Part shown: positions 43,625 to 54,475 of the stretch, piece by piece
Layout of the letters: each line of letters begins with the position of its first letter
Position numbering within the stretch: the stretch's first letter is position 1
NCBI GenBank assembly: GCA_041390105.1
Contig: JAWKQO010000003.1
Location: 248,001 to 312,000 of the forward strand
Direction of reading: 5' to 3'
DNA: 64,000 nt
Source of the DNA: Gemmatimonadota bacterium
Lineage (GTDB): Bacteria > Gemmatimonadota > Gemmatimonadetes > Longimicrobiales > Gaopeijiaceae
Made by a program: the position numbers and the translations under genes
Notes under the pieces: model-generated
Databases searched by the model: none
What the model saw: only the letters and a program-made list of their open reading frames with translations
What the model was told of the DNA's origin: nothing

Positions 43625-44923
43625 CTATCCCCAGAGCCGCTCTTCTCGCAGGAACGCTGCGAACCCCTCCGGATCGGAGAAAGCGCGCTCCATGCGTGCG
43701 ACGCCTTCCTGGATGTCCTCCATGCTGTTGGCGATGGAGAGGCGCAGGAAGTGTTCGCCCTCGGAGCCGATCTTCCCGAAGGATGCGCGGTCCATGGTGG
43801 CGATGCCGTAGCGGTACAGAAGATACATCTGCAGCATCCCGGCGGGCGTGGTGCGGGAGCGCGCGGAGTCGGGCAGCGCAGCGTGCGCTTCGAACACGCC
43901 AAGACGCGTACAGACGCCTTCGACGTTGGGAAAGACGTAGAAGGCACCTTTGGGCATCTGGCAGGTTACGCCGTCGATCGCGTTGAGGGCCGGGACCACC
44001 CAGTTCCGCCTCTCCTCGAACTGCCGCACCATGTCGGACACCGTATCGGCGGAGCGCGGGTCCTCGTAGGCCGCCCGTCCGCCTTCCTGGAGGAAGGGGG
44101 GCACACAGGAGATGGTGTTGATGTTGAGCTGCTTGAAGACGGCGGCCTCTTCCTTGGTGGGCAGCACGGCCCACCCCAGCCGCCAGCCCATGAGCGCGTA
44201 GCCCTTCGAAAGCCCGCTCGCCAGGACCGTACGCTCCGCCATGCCCGGCTGGGAAAGGATGCTGTGGTGGCGCTCGCCGTCGAAGAGGATGTGCTCGTAG
44301 ATCTCGTCGGCGAACACGCGCACGTCGGGGTGGCAGCGCGTGCGAATCACGTCGGCCACCTCGGACAGCGCAGCCTCCGACAAGACACCGCCGGTCGGAT
44401 TGGAAGGGGAACAGAGGATGACCAGCTTCGTGCGCTCGCTCACACGAGCAGCCAGGTCGTCTGCCGTGAAGGCGAAGCCCCGCTCCTCGGCCAACCGCAG
44501 TGGCCGGGGCGTCGCACCCACGAACGTGACCCACGACTCGTAGATCGGGAACCCGGGGCTGGGATAGACCACCTCGTCCCCCGCGTTCACGTAGGTCTGG
44601 AACGTGTAGCCGATGGGCGGCTTGCCCCCGGCGGTGACCACCACACGCTCCGGCCCCACCTCCACACCACGGGTTCGCGTGACGTGCGCGGCGATCGCCT
44701 TCCGGAAGGAGGGCAGCCCCTGGGGATCGCAATAGGTCGCGTTGCCGGCCTGCAGCTCGGCGATGGCCACGTCGTTGAGGTAGGGGGCGCTGCGGAAGTC
44801 GGGCGCACCCAGGTTGAAGCGGATCACGTCCATGCCCCGCTCGACGCACCGCTGGATGTCCTCGCCCAGCTTGAACGCGTTTTCCGTGCCCAGGGCCTTC
44901 AATCGCTCCGCCAACACCGCCAT
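43625..44923 (-). CDS. Class I/II aminotransferase (AspC-like)
   Basis: 432 residues, with GGAG nine bases upstream of the ATG. Fold-type I features: VVVTAGGKPPIGY, CSPSNPTGGVLSE (Asn 175), VFADEIYEHI (Asp 206, Tyr 209), SGLSKGYALMGWRLGW with Schiff-base Lys 240 and Arg 248. It would transfer an amino group between an amino acid and a 2-oxo acid in the cytoplasm; the MGWRLG form is common to AspAT-Ib and related enzymes. First gene of a tight three-gene run with YigZ and the M42 peptidase. Donor amino acid is not determinable here. Confidence 0.9.
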   Translation of the reverse strand: MAVLAERLKALGTENAFKLGEDIQRCVERGMDVIRFNLGAPDFRSAPYLNDVAIAELQAGNATYCDPQGLPSFRKAIAAHVTRTRGVEVGPERVVVTAGGKPPIGYTFQTYVNAGDEVVYPSPGFPIYESWVTFVGATPRPLRLAEERGFAFTADDLAARVSERTKLVILCSPSNPTGGVLSEAALSEVADVIRTRCHPDVRVFADEIYEHILFDGERHHSILSQPGMAERTVLASGLSKGYALMGWRLGWAVLPTKEEAAVFKQLNINTISCVPPFLQEGGRAAYEDPRSADTVSDMVRQFEERRNWVVPALNAIDGVTCQMPKGAFYVFPNVEGVCTRLGVFEAHAALPDSARSRTTPAGMLQMYLLYRYGIATMDRASFGKIGSEGEHFLRLSIANSMEDIQEGVARMERAFSDPEGFAAFLREERLWG

Positions 44924-45146
44924 CGATCGCTGCTCCGCTCGTGCGTGGACGCGCGGCCCCCGGGAGGGCCCAGCGGGCCGGGAACTTCGACCTGCAACCG
45001 TCTCGGTGGCAAGCGTGCCCCCACCCGCTCCCCTTCCCCCCCCGTGGCCTGGGCCGGTCGCCTACCAACGCCTTGCCATCGCGGATGGACCAGCCCAACC
45101 TCCGATCCCGGCACTCTGCCGCCCCCCCTCCTGAGGAGTGCAGCGT

Positions 45147-45458
45147 ATGATCACCGCCATCCGCAGTGCAGAGATTCACGACGGGCAGGTCGACAAGGCG
45201 TTCGAGTGGGGCGTGAAGGTGGCACGCTACATCGACGCGAACATCGAAGGCGTCTCCGTCGAGGTCCTGCGTTCCATCGGCGGAAGCGTCTTTCAGATCC
45301 ACTGGATGAGTCGTTACCAATCGCTTGCGGCTTTCGAACAGGTCTGGAGCCGCCTGGAGACCGATTCCGGGTATCGCACGCTGATCGCCGAGGCACGCGA
45401 CCAGGGGCTGCTCATCGGTGCCAGCATCGAGGACAACCTCTTCCAGAGCGTCGGCTGA
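45147..45458 (+). CDS. Small protein, probable dimeric alpha-beta barrel
   Basis: 103 residues from ATG 45147, with GAGGAG eight bases upstream; a GTG nine bases earlier is too close to that site. The pattern of a first strand (ITAIRSAEIHDG), a helix (VDKAFEWGVKVARYID), strands, and a helix with LAAFEQVWSRLETD resembles NIPSNAP or antibiotic-biosynthesis-monooxygenase-type dimeric barrels, but no catalytic residue set is clear. The GNAT gene follows on the same strand 37 bases downstream. Confidence 0.55.
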   Translation: MITAIRSAEIHDGQVDKAFEWGVKVARYIDANIEGVSVEVLRSIGGSVFQIHWMSRYQSLAAFEQVWSRLETDSGYRTLIAEARDQGLLIGASIEDNLFQSVG

Positions 45459-45495
45459 GCCGGACCGGGCGCAGTCGCACGGAAGGTGCACCCTC

Positions 45496-46026
45496 GTGAC
45501 CGTCCTGGAGACAGAACGCCTGCGCGTCGCCCGCCTCACCGAGGATGATGCACCGTTCATTCTGGCGTTGCTGAACGAGCCCTCCTTCCTGGAGAACATC
45601 GGCGACAAGGGCGTCCGCTCCCTGGACGATGCCCGCGAGTACCTGCGGGGTGGTCCGCTGAGCAGCTACGAAGCAAACGGATTCGGTCTGTACCGGGTGG
45701 AGTTGCGAGACGAGGGAATCCCCATTGGGATCTGCGGCCTGCTGAGACGCCCCGAGCTCGAAGACGTCGATGTGGGGTTCGCCTTGTTTCCCGCTTTCTG
45801 GTCGAGGGGATACGCCTACGAGGCCGCTCGGGCCGTGCTCGACCATGGCCGCTGCGACCACGGCCTGGATCGAATCGTGGCCATCACGTCCTTGGGCAAC
45901 GAGGCCTCGGCGCGCCTTCTGTCGAGGTTGGGGTTCCAGGACGAGGGCCGGATCCCCTTCGGAGGGCACGAGGTGCGCCTGTTCGCATCGAACGGAGCGG
46001 GCCCCGCGGCAGACGCCCCCCTCTGA
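45496..46026 (+). CDS. GNAT acetyltransferase (RimJ/RimL type)
   Basis: 176 residues from GTG 45496, with GGAAGG nine bases upstream. It begins LETERLRVARLTEDDAPFI, the RimJ/L-type opening; motif A for acetyl-CoA is FPAFWSRGYAYEAARAVLDH near 95-115, and motif B is LGNEASARLLSRLGF near 135-150. It acetylates an amino group, possibly a ribosomal-protein or small-molecule amine. Cytoplasmic. Substrate unknown. Confidence 0.88.
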   Translation: MTVLETERLRVARLTEDDAPFILALLNEPSFLENIGDKGVRSLDDAREYLRGGPLSSYEANGFGLYRVELRDEGIPIGICGLLRRPELEDVDVGFALFPAFWSRGYAYEAARAVLDHGRCDHGLDRIVAITSLGNEASARLLSRLGFQDEGRIPFGGHEVRLFASNGAGPAADAPL

Positions 46027-46176
46027 CACCAGACGGCCCGGCCACGGGAGTCGACACAGCCGATCCACGGCGCATCTGGCCCGGGCGCCCTTCGTGTGGG
46101 AGGATTCCCGACGGCAGGGCGACCCCTGCGGGTGGTATTCTGCCTGAAAAGAGGACCTCTAGGGGAGGAAATGGCG

Positions 46177-47604
46177 ATGTCCGGATGGGCCTCAGACCGG
46201 GTCGGCAGTGCCGCGGCGTTGGCGCTGGCGGTGAGCAGCGTCCTGGCGGTGGCGTGTGCCACAGCCCCGGGGGGCGGACCGGCCGCCACACCCGCAGAGC
46301 CGCCCGTGCAGGCCGTCTCGACTCAGGCCCCCCGCGCGCGGCGTGTCCCACCGCCCGTGCAGATCACTGAAGGGGACCCGGACAGTCCCATCGATCCCAT
46401 TGCGCGGCTGCAGAAGCGTCTGGACGCCGGCGAGCTGACGCTCGAATACGACTCGATCCGGGGATACCTGCCCTCGGTCCTGGCGGCGCTCGACGTGCCC
46501 CTCGAGTCCCAGGGGCTGGTCTTCTCGCGGACCAGCCTGCAAACCGACCGCATCGCACCCTGGACACCACGGGCGCTCTACTTCAACGACGACGTCTACA
46601 TCGGGTGGGTGCAGGAGAGCCCGATCCTCGAGATCGCCTCCGTCGATCCAGACGAGGGCGGCTACTTCTACACGCTCCCACAGAATCCCGAAGGGGCTCC
46701 GCGCTTCAAGCGCGAGACCACTGCTTGCCTGATGTGCCACGAGTCGAAAACCGTGACCGGGGGCGTGCCCGGGTTCATCCTCCTCTCGGTGCTCACCGAC
46801 CGCCACGGCTACGTGATCACGAACGTGCACGAAGGGCCGACCACCGAGCGCACGCCCATCGCGGAGCGCTGGGGAGGGTGGTACGTAACGGGGAGCGCCG
46901 CGGCTACGGACCATTCGGGCAACACCATGGCGCCCGTGCTCAGCCATGAGGTTTCGGATCGGGCTCGCTATCTGGCCGAGTTCGATATGACGGCCGACGC
47001 CCACGCCACCGACCTGGAGGGGCGCTTCGACACCTCGCCCTACCTCACCCCGCACAGCGACATCGTCGCCTTGCTGGTGCTGGCCCACCAGGCGCGTGTG
47101 CACAACCTCATCACCCTGGCCGCCCAGGAAGCGGGCGCCGCCCTCCGGGAGCAGGAGTTCGTGTTGCGCAGCTCTGGGCAGGAGCCGCCCGCCGATGGCT
47201 TCTTGCCGATCACCCGCGTGCGGATCGACGGGGTGGTGGAGCGTCTGGTGCGCGGCATGCTCTTCGTGGGCGAGGTGGACGTGGGCGGCCCCGTCACCGG
47301 CACCTCGGGCTTCGCCGAGCAGTTCCAGACGCGGGGTCCCCGCGACGCGCGCGGCCGCTCGCTGCGCGACTTCGACCTGGAGCACCGCGTCTTCCGATAT
47401 CCTCTCAGCTTCCTGATCTACTCTGACGCGTTCAAGGCACTGCCCGAGCTGGTGCGACGCACGGTGTACGACCGCCTCGACGCCATCCTCTCGGGTCGGG
47501 ACACCGACCCCGACTTCGCACACCTGAGCGCCGAGGACCGCGCGGCCATCCAGGAGATCCTCACCGAGACACAGCCTGAGTTCCTGACGCTGAGGACGCA
47601 GTGA
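46177..47604 (+). CDS. Monohaem cytochrome c-like lipoprotein, function unknown
   Basis: 475 residues from ATG 46177, eight bases after AGGGGAGG (an ATG six bases earlier is too close to that site). The signal ends SVLAVACATA, a lipobox with cysteine 27. CLMCH at 184-188 is a single c-type haem motif. Around it, LVFSRTSLQTDRIAPWTPRAL and FNDDVYIGWVQ belong to a recurrent, uncharacterised haem-protein family. It likely holds haem on the outer side of the cytoplasmic or outer membrane. Its stop overlaps the start of the barrel gene downstream (GTGA). Redox partner not identified. Confidence 0.8.
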   Translation: MSGWASDRVGSAAALALAVSSVLAVACATAPGGGPAATPAEPPVQAVSTQAPRARRVPPPVQITEGDPDSPIDPIARLQKRLDAGELTLEYDSIRGYLPSVLAALDVPLESQGLVFSRTSLQTDRIAPWTPRALYFNDDVYIGWVQESPILEIASVDPDEGGYFYTLPQNPEGAPRFKRETTACLMCHESKTVTGGVPGFILLSVLTDRHGYVITNVHEGPTTERTPIAERWGGWYVTGSAAATDHSGNTMAPVLSHEVSDRARYLAEFDMTADAHATDLEGRFDTSPYLTPHSDIVALLVLAHQARVHNLITLAAQEAGAALREQEFVLRSSGQEPPADGFLPITRVRIDGVVERLVRGMLFVGEVDVGGPVTGTSGFAEQFQTRGPRDARGRSLRDFDLEHRVFRYPLSFLIYSDAFKALPELVRRTVYDRLDAILSGRDTDPDFAHLSAEDRAAIQEILTETQPEFLTLRTQ

Positions 47605-48227
47605 CCCGACGCCTGGGCACGGCGCTGGCGCTTGGTCCGCTCCTCGCTCTCGCAGCGCCTTTGCGAGCGCAGGAGCGCGCCGAGGTCGGCGTGCAGGCCG
47701 GGATCGCCCAGTCCAGGCAACTCTGGGACGCGCCCTATCAGACAGATCGGATCTCCGGCCTGGTCATGGGCGCCTTCGCGGACGTGCGCCTGCCCGCTCC
47801 CTCGCTGTCGCTCCTCGGCGGGATGGCCCTGGTGCGGCGGGGCACGGAGGTCTGGAACGCGCAGACCGACCCCGACCGCACGGGAAGCGGTACGCTGGAA
47901 GTGGACTACCTGAGTGTGTCTCTCCACTTCAAGGCGCGGGTCCAGGTCGGCCCGGCGAGCGCCTTCCTCCTGGCAGGTCCCACGCTCGAGCAGTTCCTGC
48001 GGGCCAACCGCACCGCGACGCTCAACACGCTCCTGGAACGGGAGACGGGAACCGTGCTCGCCGCGACCGCCGGCACCGGCCTGGCCTTCGAGGTGGGCCG
48101 CTCCACTCGCGTCGGGCTGGAGGCCCGCGTCACCGAGGGACTCAACAGCGCGTTCGACGGGGTGGCTGGCTCGGTGACCAACCGGTCCTGGGAGGTCCTT
48201 CTGCGCGTGGGCCGCATCGTCCGCTGA
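47601..48227 (+). CDS. Exported outer-membrane beta-barrel-like protein
   Basis: 208 residues from GTG 47601, overlapping the cytochrome stop. A signal peptide (LGTALALGPLLALAAPLRAQ) leads into alternating hydrophobic/polar strands in the style of PorT-like or OmpW-like small barrels; repeated glycine turns are present and the chain ends WEVLLRVGRIVR. Coupling to the cytochrome lipoprotein suggests a shared outer-membrane role. No defined family. Confidence 0.6.
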   Translation: MTRRLGTALALGPLLALAAPLRAQERAEVGVQAGIAQSRQLWDAPYQTDRISGLVMGAFADVRLPAPSLSLLGGMALVRRGTEVWNAQTDPDRTGSGTLEVDYLSVSLHFKARVQVGPASAFLLAGPTLEQFLRANRTATLNTLLERETGTVLAATAGTGLAFEVGRSTRVGLEARVTEGLNSAFDGVAGSVTNRSWEVLLRVGRIVR

Positions 48228-48259
48228 CGTAGGGCTCCCTGCCCGTGGCCGTCCTTCCA

Positions 48260-48291
48260 TTGCCTTCTTACTATAAGCCGCTTATAGTAAG
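48260..48291 (+). promoter_or_regulatory. Promoter and palindromic operator of the second PadR gene
   Basis: CTTACTATAAG (48267-48277) and CTTATAGTAAG (48281-48291) are perfect 11-bp inverted repeats separated by CCG. A sigma-70-like promoter can be read on the same bases: TTGCCT (48260-48265), 17-base spacer, TATAGT (48283-48288). The right operator arm covers the -10 box, so a bound PadR dimer would block RNA polymerase. The repeat differs in sequence from the one at 17226-17263, fitting a different PadR specificity. Confidence 0.7.
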
Positions 48292-48330
48292 CGGAACACT
48301 CCACTGCCCCACCAGCCCGGGCCCCGAGCG

Positions 48331-48678
48331 ATGACCGGTATCGAAGCGTCGACCCTCTACGGAACGCTGAACCTCCTGCTGCTCAAAACGCTCGAGGATG
48401 AGGCGCTGCATGGCCTCGAGATCCAGCGCCGCATCGACCGACTGACCGGGTCCTCGCTCCAGATCGACGAAGGGGCGCTCTATCCCGCCCTGCGTCGCCT
48501 GGAGCGGGACGGACTCCTCGAGTCCGAGTGGGGCATCTCCGAGGCGCGCCGCCGTGCCCGTTTCTACCGGCTGACCGCGAGGGGCCAGAAACGGCTGGCA
48601 CGAGAGCAGGCGGGCTGGCTGGACTACGTGAAGGCCGTGGCGCGCGTGCTGAAAGTGAGTCCGGAGCAGCAAGGATGA
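48331..48678 (+). CDS. PadR-family transcriptional regulator
   Basis: 115 residues. PadR winged helix: YGTLNLLLLKTLEDEALHGLE, QIDEGALYPALRRLERDGLL and the wing ARRRARFYRLTARGQKRL. Likely binds the palindrome at 48267-48291 and represses its own operon until a ligand or stress relieves it. The stop overlaps the ATG of the permease gene. It is clearly distinct in sequence from the PadR at 17275. Confidence 0.92.
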   Translation: MTGIEASTLYGTLNLLLLKTLEDEALHGLEIQRRIDRLTGSSLQIDEGALYPALRRLERDGLLESEWGISEARRRARFYRLTARGQKRLAREQAGWLDYVKAVARVLKVSPEQQG

Positions 48679-51341
48679 AGAAGCCCCGCCGGCTGGACCG
48701 CCCCCCACGAGACGCAGCGGGCCGCACCCCCGATCCGGCGCTGCGCGAAATCGACGAAGAACTGCGCTTCCACCTGGAAGGCCGCGTCCGCGACTTGATG
48801 CGGCAAGGGCACGCGGAGGACGACGCGCGCCGTATGGCCCAAGCCGCCTTCGGGGACCTGAACCAGGTGCGACGGGAGATGCACGACGCGGAGCGCCAAC
48901 GACGCCAGCGACAGAGCCGCCGGGATCTGCTACGTGACTTGGGACGCGACCTACGTCAGGGCATGCGCCGGCTGCGGCGCAGCCCCAGCTACACCGCGGT
49001 CGCCATCTGCACCCTCGCTCTCGGCATCGGTGCCAGCGTGGCCATGTTCACGGTGCTCGACGCCGTGGTGCTGCGGCCGCTCCCCTACACGCAGTCGGAG
49101 CGGTTGGTGCAGCTGTTTCCACAGGCCAATCAGAACATCTGGCTGTCACGCACTCTGGGCGCGGGTACCCCTTCCGTCGAGTCATCCACCGGCCTTTCGC
49201 GGTGGGCCTTGACCCTCACCGGGCAGGGCGAAGCCACTGTGCTGACCGTGCTCGCGGTCGACGCGGGCTACTTCGATGTCTTCGACGTGCGGCCCGCCCT
49301 GGGCCGCGCCTTCCGACCGGAAGACACCGACCCGGCGCAGTCGGACGTAGTCCTGCTTTCGTACGGCCTGTGGCGCTCGCGCTTCGGGGGTGCTGAGGTG
49401 CTGGGCCGGCGCATTCGCCTGGACGGCTACCTGCACGAGACCCGTGAGATCGTCGGCGTGATGCCGGAGGGCTTCCAGCCGCTGGGGGCTCCGGTCGACG
49501 CGTGGATTCCGCTGCACATCCCACCGGGACGCGACTTCGCCGCCGACTCTTCGTGGTACGTGAACTCGGTCGTGGGTCGAATGACGCCGGGGGCTACGCT
49601 GGAGCAGGTCACCGCGGAACTGAAGGGTGTGGTATCGGACGTGGCCGCAGCGAATCCCGGACGCATGGACGCCGAGCAGGTGGCGTCGGCCAGCGCGGTG
49701 AGTCTGCTGGACGCGGTGGTGGGAGACGTGCGCCGCACGCTCTGGACCCTGTTGGGCGCGGTGGTGCTGGTGCTCCTGATCGCGTGCGCCAATGTGGCCA
49801 ATCTGCTGCTTTCCAGGGCCGTGGGACAGCGTCAGGACCTGGCCGTGCGCTCGGCGCTCGGTGCCAATCGTTTCCGACTGGCGCGTGAGCAGCTCGCGGA
49901 GAGCTCGCTCCTCGCGGCCGCCGGCGGAGGGTTGGGAGCGTTGCTGGCGCACGCCAGCCTCATCGGACTGCGCGTGGCGGATGCGTCGGGGCTCCCCCGC
50001 GTCGCTGCGCTGCATGGGGGTGTCGACGGACGGGCCCTCGCCTTCGCACTCGCGGCGAGCGTTGGATCCGTCCTGCTCTTCGGTGTGTTTCCCGCGTGGC
50101 GCACCGCACGCGACGCACCCCATACCGGGCTGCACGATTCGTCCCGGGGCGGTTCGCGGGGGCGCCGTTCACACTCCATCAACCGCGGACTCGTGGTGCT
50201 GGAGATGGCGCTCGCCATGATTCTGGTCACGGGCGCCGGCCTGATGTTGGCAAGTTTCGCCGCGCTGCGCTCGGTCGACGCCGGTCTCGATGCCCGCGAT
50301 GTCCTGAGCGTGCGTTTGGCCCCCTCCGAGGGGCGCTACGCCGGGGAGCGGGCGCGTCAGCTCTGGCAGGACCTGGAGTCCAGGGTGGCGGCCCTGCCCG
50401 GAGTAACCGGCGTGGGCAGCATACAGCTGGAGCCGTTCACCCTCGGGAACTGGTCCTTCCCGTATCTGGCCGAGGGGGTCCCGCCAGCAGCGGACGGACA
50501 TCTGGAAACCGCCAACATCCGCATGGTCACGCCGGGCTATTTCTCCGCGGTGGACATGCCGGTGCTGAGCGGTCGCCCCCTCACCGCCGAGGACCGCCAG
50601 GGCGCGCCGCGCTCCCTGCTGATCAACCACGCCATGGCCGAGGAGCTCTGGCCCGGCGAGGATCCGCTGGGACGTGAGATCCGCATCTTCGGTAGCCTGA
50701 GCTACCGGATTGTCGGAGTGGTGGGCGACGTGCACCAACACGCCCTGGACCTGGAGCCGCTGCCGGAGATGTACGTCCCGCATGCGCAGTGGGGGCCGCC
50801 GCCGGTGAGCATGGTCCTGATGGTCGAGGGACCGGAGCTCTCCGCGCTCACCTCCGCCATCCGGGATATCGTGCGCTCGCTCGATCCCGACATCCCGATT
50901 CCCAGCGCCCAGCCGCTGTCGGAGCTCCTGGACGCGTCCATGGACCGCAGACGCTTCTTCGCCGGGTTGTTGGGCGCCTTCGGTGGGATCGCACTGCTGC
51001 TGGGCGGGCTTGGCGTCTATGGTGTGATGTCGCACCTCGTGGGCACGCGCCTCCCGGACTTTGGGGTGCGCCTGGCACTCGGAGCGGGCCCTCGAGACGT
51101 GCAGCGCGAAGCCCTGCTCAGCGGCCTGCGGCCCGCCGCGTTGGGACTCGCGCTGGGAAGCGTGGGGGCGATGGCCACGGCGCAGCTCCTCAGAGCCGCG
51201 CTCTACGGCGTCCCCCCCGTGCATGTCCCCACCTTCGTCGGGGTCGGGTTGGTCCTGGGGGCCGTCGCGGTGCTGGCAACCTGGATGCCGGCGCGGCGCG
51301 CAGCGCGGGTCGACCCGCTCAGCGTGATCCGCGTCGACTGA
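48675..51341 (+). CDS. ADOP-family duplicated FtsX/MacB-type permease
   Basis: 888 residues from ATG 48675 inside the PadR stop overlap. The N-terminal cytoplasmic segment (REIDEELRFHLEGRVRDLMRQ then ARRMAQAAFGDL) is the ADOP-specific domain. Then MLRRLRRSP-like entry to the first membrane helix, a MacB_PCD-like domain, an FtsX block (LLIACANVANLLLSRAVGQRQ), a second periplasmic domain and a second FtsX block ending MPARRAARVDPLSVIRVD. As with the other two, no ATPase gene is next to it. The PadR link suggests expression only under a specific envelope or drug signal. Confidence 0.87.
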   Translation: MKKPRRLDRPPRDAAGRTPDPALREIDEELRFHLEGRVRDLMRQGHAEDDARRMAQAAFGDLNQVRREMHDAERQRRQRQSRRDLLRDLGRDLRQGMRRLRRSPSYTAVAICTLALGIGASVAMFTVLDAVVLRPLPYTQSERLVQLFPQANQNIWLSRTLGAGTPSVESSTGLSRWALTLTGQGEATVLTVLAVDAGYFDVFDVRPALGRAFRPEDTDPAQSDVVLLSYGLWRSRFGGAEVLGRRIRLDGYLHETREIVGVMPEGFQPLGAPVDAWIPLHIPPGRDFAADSSWYVNSVVGRMTPGATLEQVTAELKGVVSDVAAANPGRMDAEQVASASAVSLLDAVVGDVRRTLWTLLGAVVLVLLIACANVANLLLSRAVGQRQDLAVRSALGANRFRLAREQLAESSLLAAAGGGLGALLAHASLIGLRVADASGLPRVAALHGGVDGRALAFALAASVGSVLLFGVFPAWRTARDAPHTGLHDSSRGGSRGRRSHSINRGLVVLEMALAMILVTGAGLMLASFAALRSVDAGLDARDVLSVRLAPSEGRYAGERARQLWQDLESRVAALPGVTGVGSIQLEPFTLGNWSFPYLAEGVPPAADGHLETANIRMVTPGYFSAVDMPVLSGRPLTAEDRQGAPRSLLINHAMAEELWPGEDPLGREIRIFGSLSYRIVGVVGDVHQHALDLEPLPEMYVPHAQWGPPPVSMVLMVEGPELSALTSAIRDIVRSLDPDIPIPSAQPLSELLDASMDRRRFFAGLLGAFGGIALLLGGLGVYGVMSHLVGTRLPDFGVRLALGAGPRDVQREALLSGLRPAALGLALGSVGAMATAQLLRAALYGVPPVHVPTFVGVGLVLGAVAVLATWMPARRAARVDPLSVIRVD

Positions 51342-51371
51342 GACGCCGTGGGCGCCTGCGCCAGGGAGCGG

Positions 51372-51808
51372 CTACGCCGTACCCGGCAACAGGACGATGT
51401 CGAACCAGAAGGACAGGATCGCCGACAGCACGCGTTTCAGCTCGCTGAGGCCGATCGGCTTGACGACATAACAGTTGGCGTGCAGCGCGTAGCAGGTGTG
51501 TACGTCCTTCCCGGCGTCCGACGTGGTCATCACCACCACCGGGATCTCGCGTAGCGCCTCGGACGCCTTGATGCGGGCCAGTACCTGGCGGCCGTCTATG
51601 CCGGGAAGGTTCAGATCCAGCAGCACCAGGTCCGGCCGCGGCGCTTCTTCGTGTCCGCCGCGCCGTTCCAGGAACTCCAGGGCTTCGTCCCCATCCTCGA
51701 CCGCGTGCAGGTTCACGGCGCGAGGGGCATCCCGCAGTGCCTCCCGCACCAGCCGCACGTCGGCGGGATTGTCCTCGACCAACAGCCAGTCGATGCTGCC
51801 GTCCAGCT

Positions 51809-51812
<4 letters not shown>
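51372..51812 (-). CDS. Rcp1-type stand-alone response regulator
   Basis: 146 residues from ATG 51812, six bases after GGAGGG. The REC domain has the acidic pair in LLVEDNPADVRLV, phosphoacceptor Asp 66 in VLLDLNLPGIDG, Thr in VVMTTSD and Lys 118 in YVVKPIG. The extra length between strands (GGHEEAPRPD) is usual for Rcp1, the partner of phytochrome-like kinases. It has no output domain. The start overlaps the stop of the upstream kinase (ATGA), making that kinase the likely phosphodonor. Confidence 0.9.
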
Positions 51813-53364
<1,552 letters not shown>

Positions 53365-53368
<4 letters not shown>

Positions 53369-54471
53369 ACCGACTCTCCAGCCGGCGCAGCCGGCGCGTC
53401 CGCGGGAAGCGTGAACCAGAAGCGAGTGCCGTGCTCCTCGGCGGGCGCGATCCCGATGCGTCCACCATGGCGCTCCACGATGCGTCGGCACAACGCCAGC
53501 CCGAGCCCCGTTCCAGCATACTGCTCCCGCCCATGCAAGCGCTGGAAGATCTGGAACACGCGCTCGTAGGCTTCGGGCGGAATGCCGATGCCGTTGTCCT
53601 CTACCTCGAAGCGCCAGTGCTCGTCCTCGCGCGTCGCGCAGGTGCGGATCCGAGGCGCAACCCCCTCCCTCCTGAACTTCACCGCATTGGCAACCAGGTT
53701 CTGGAAGAGGGTGAACAGCTGCGACTCCGTTCCCGGCACCGTCGGGAGCTCGCCGATCTCGAGCTCTGCGCCGGCCTCCTCCAAGGAGAGGCGCAGCGCA
53801 GCACGGGCCGCCTGCGCCACCGCCAGCGTATCGACTGCCTGCAGGACCCGCTCTCCCTGCCCCAGACGTGAGTAGTCGAGAAGCCCCTTCACCATCGCCT
53901 GCATGCGGTGGGCGCCTTCCACGGCGAAGGCCAGCAGCTCGAGGCCGGCCTCGTCCAATCGCTCTCCGTAGCGGTCCGCGATGATCTGCGTGTACGACGA
54001 CACCATGCGCAGTGGCTCGGAAAGGTCGTGGGAAGCGATATGTGCGAACTGCTCCAGGTCGCGATTGGAGCGCTGCAGCGCTTCAACCTGCCGGCGCAGC
54101 GCGTCTTCACGGGTGCGCCGCTCCGTGATGTCGAGCGACACGCAGGTGAGGGTCGTCGGGTGCGCGAGCGGTTCATCCGGCGGACTCATGTGGTCCAGTA
54201 CCCAGCGCCAGGTCCCGTCGGCGTGTTGGATCCGGTACTCCACCGAGCTCGTCTCGCCTTCGAGGGCGGACTGCGCGGCGCGCAGCGCTCTCCCACGATC
54301 CTGATCGTGGATCCTGGCTTCCCAGACACCCTGACGACCCACGACCTCCGCGGCGGGAAGCCCCAGCAGGGCGCCTACGCTGTCCGAGACGTGTCGAACC
54401 TCCCACTCGGCCCCCACGTCCTGGACGCGTACCACCAGCGCACCAGAGCGCACCGCCACGCCTGCGTCCAT
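53365..54471 (-). CDS. PAS-domain histidine kinase
   Basis: 368 residues from ATG 54471. One PAS domain (~10-115, ending SLDITERRTREDALRRQVEAL) and a coiled linker precede HisKA with the phosphoacceptor His in IASHDLSEPLRMVSSY. The ATPase domain has NLVANAVKFRRE, DNGIGIP and GTGLGLALCRRIVERHGG. It is a close relative of the next kinase, likely an old duplication. No membrane segment. It starts four bases after the stop of the response regulator upstream and runs into the next kinase by a GTGA overlap. Confidence 0.9.
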
Positions 54472-54475
54472 CGGT

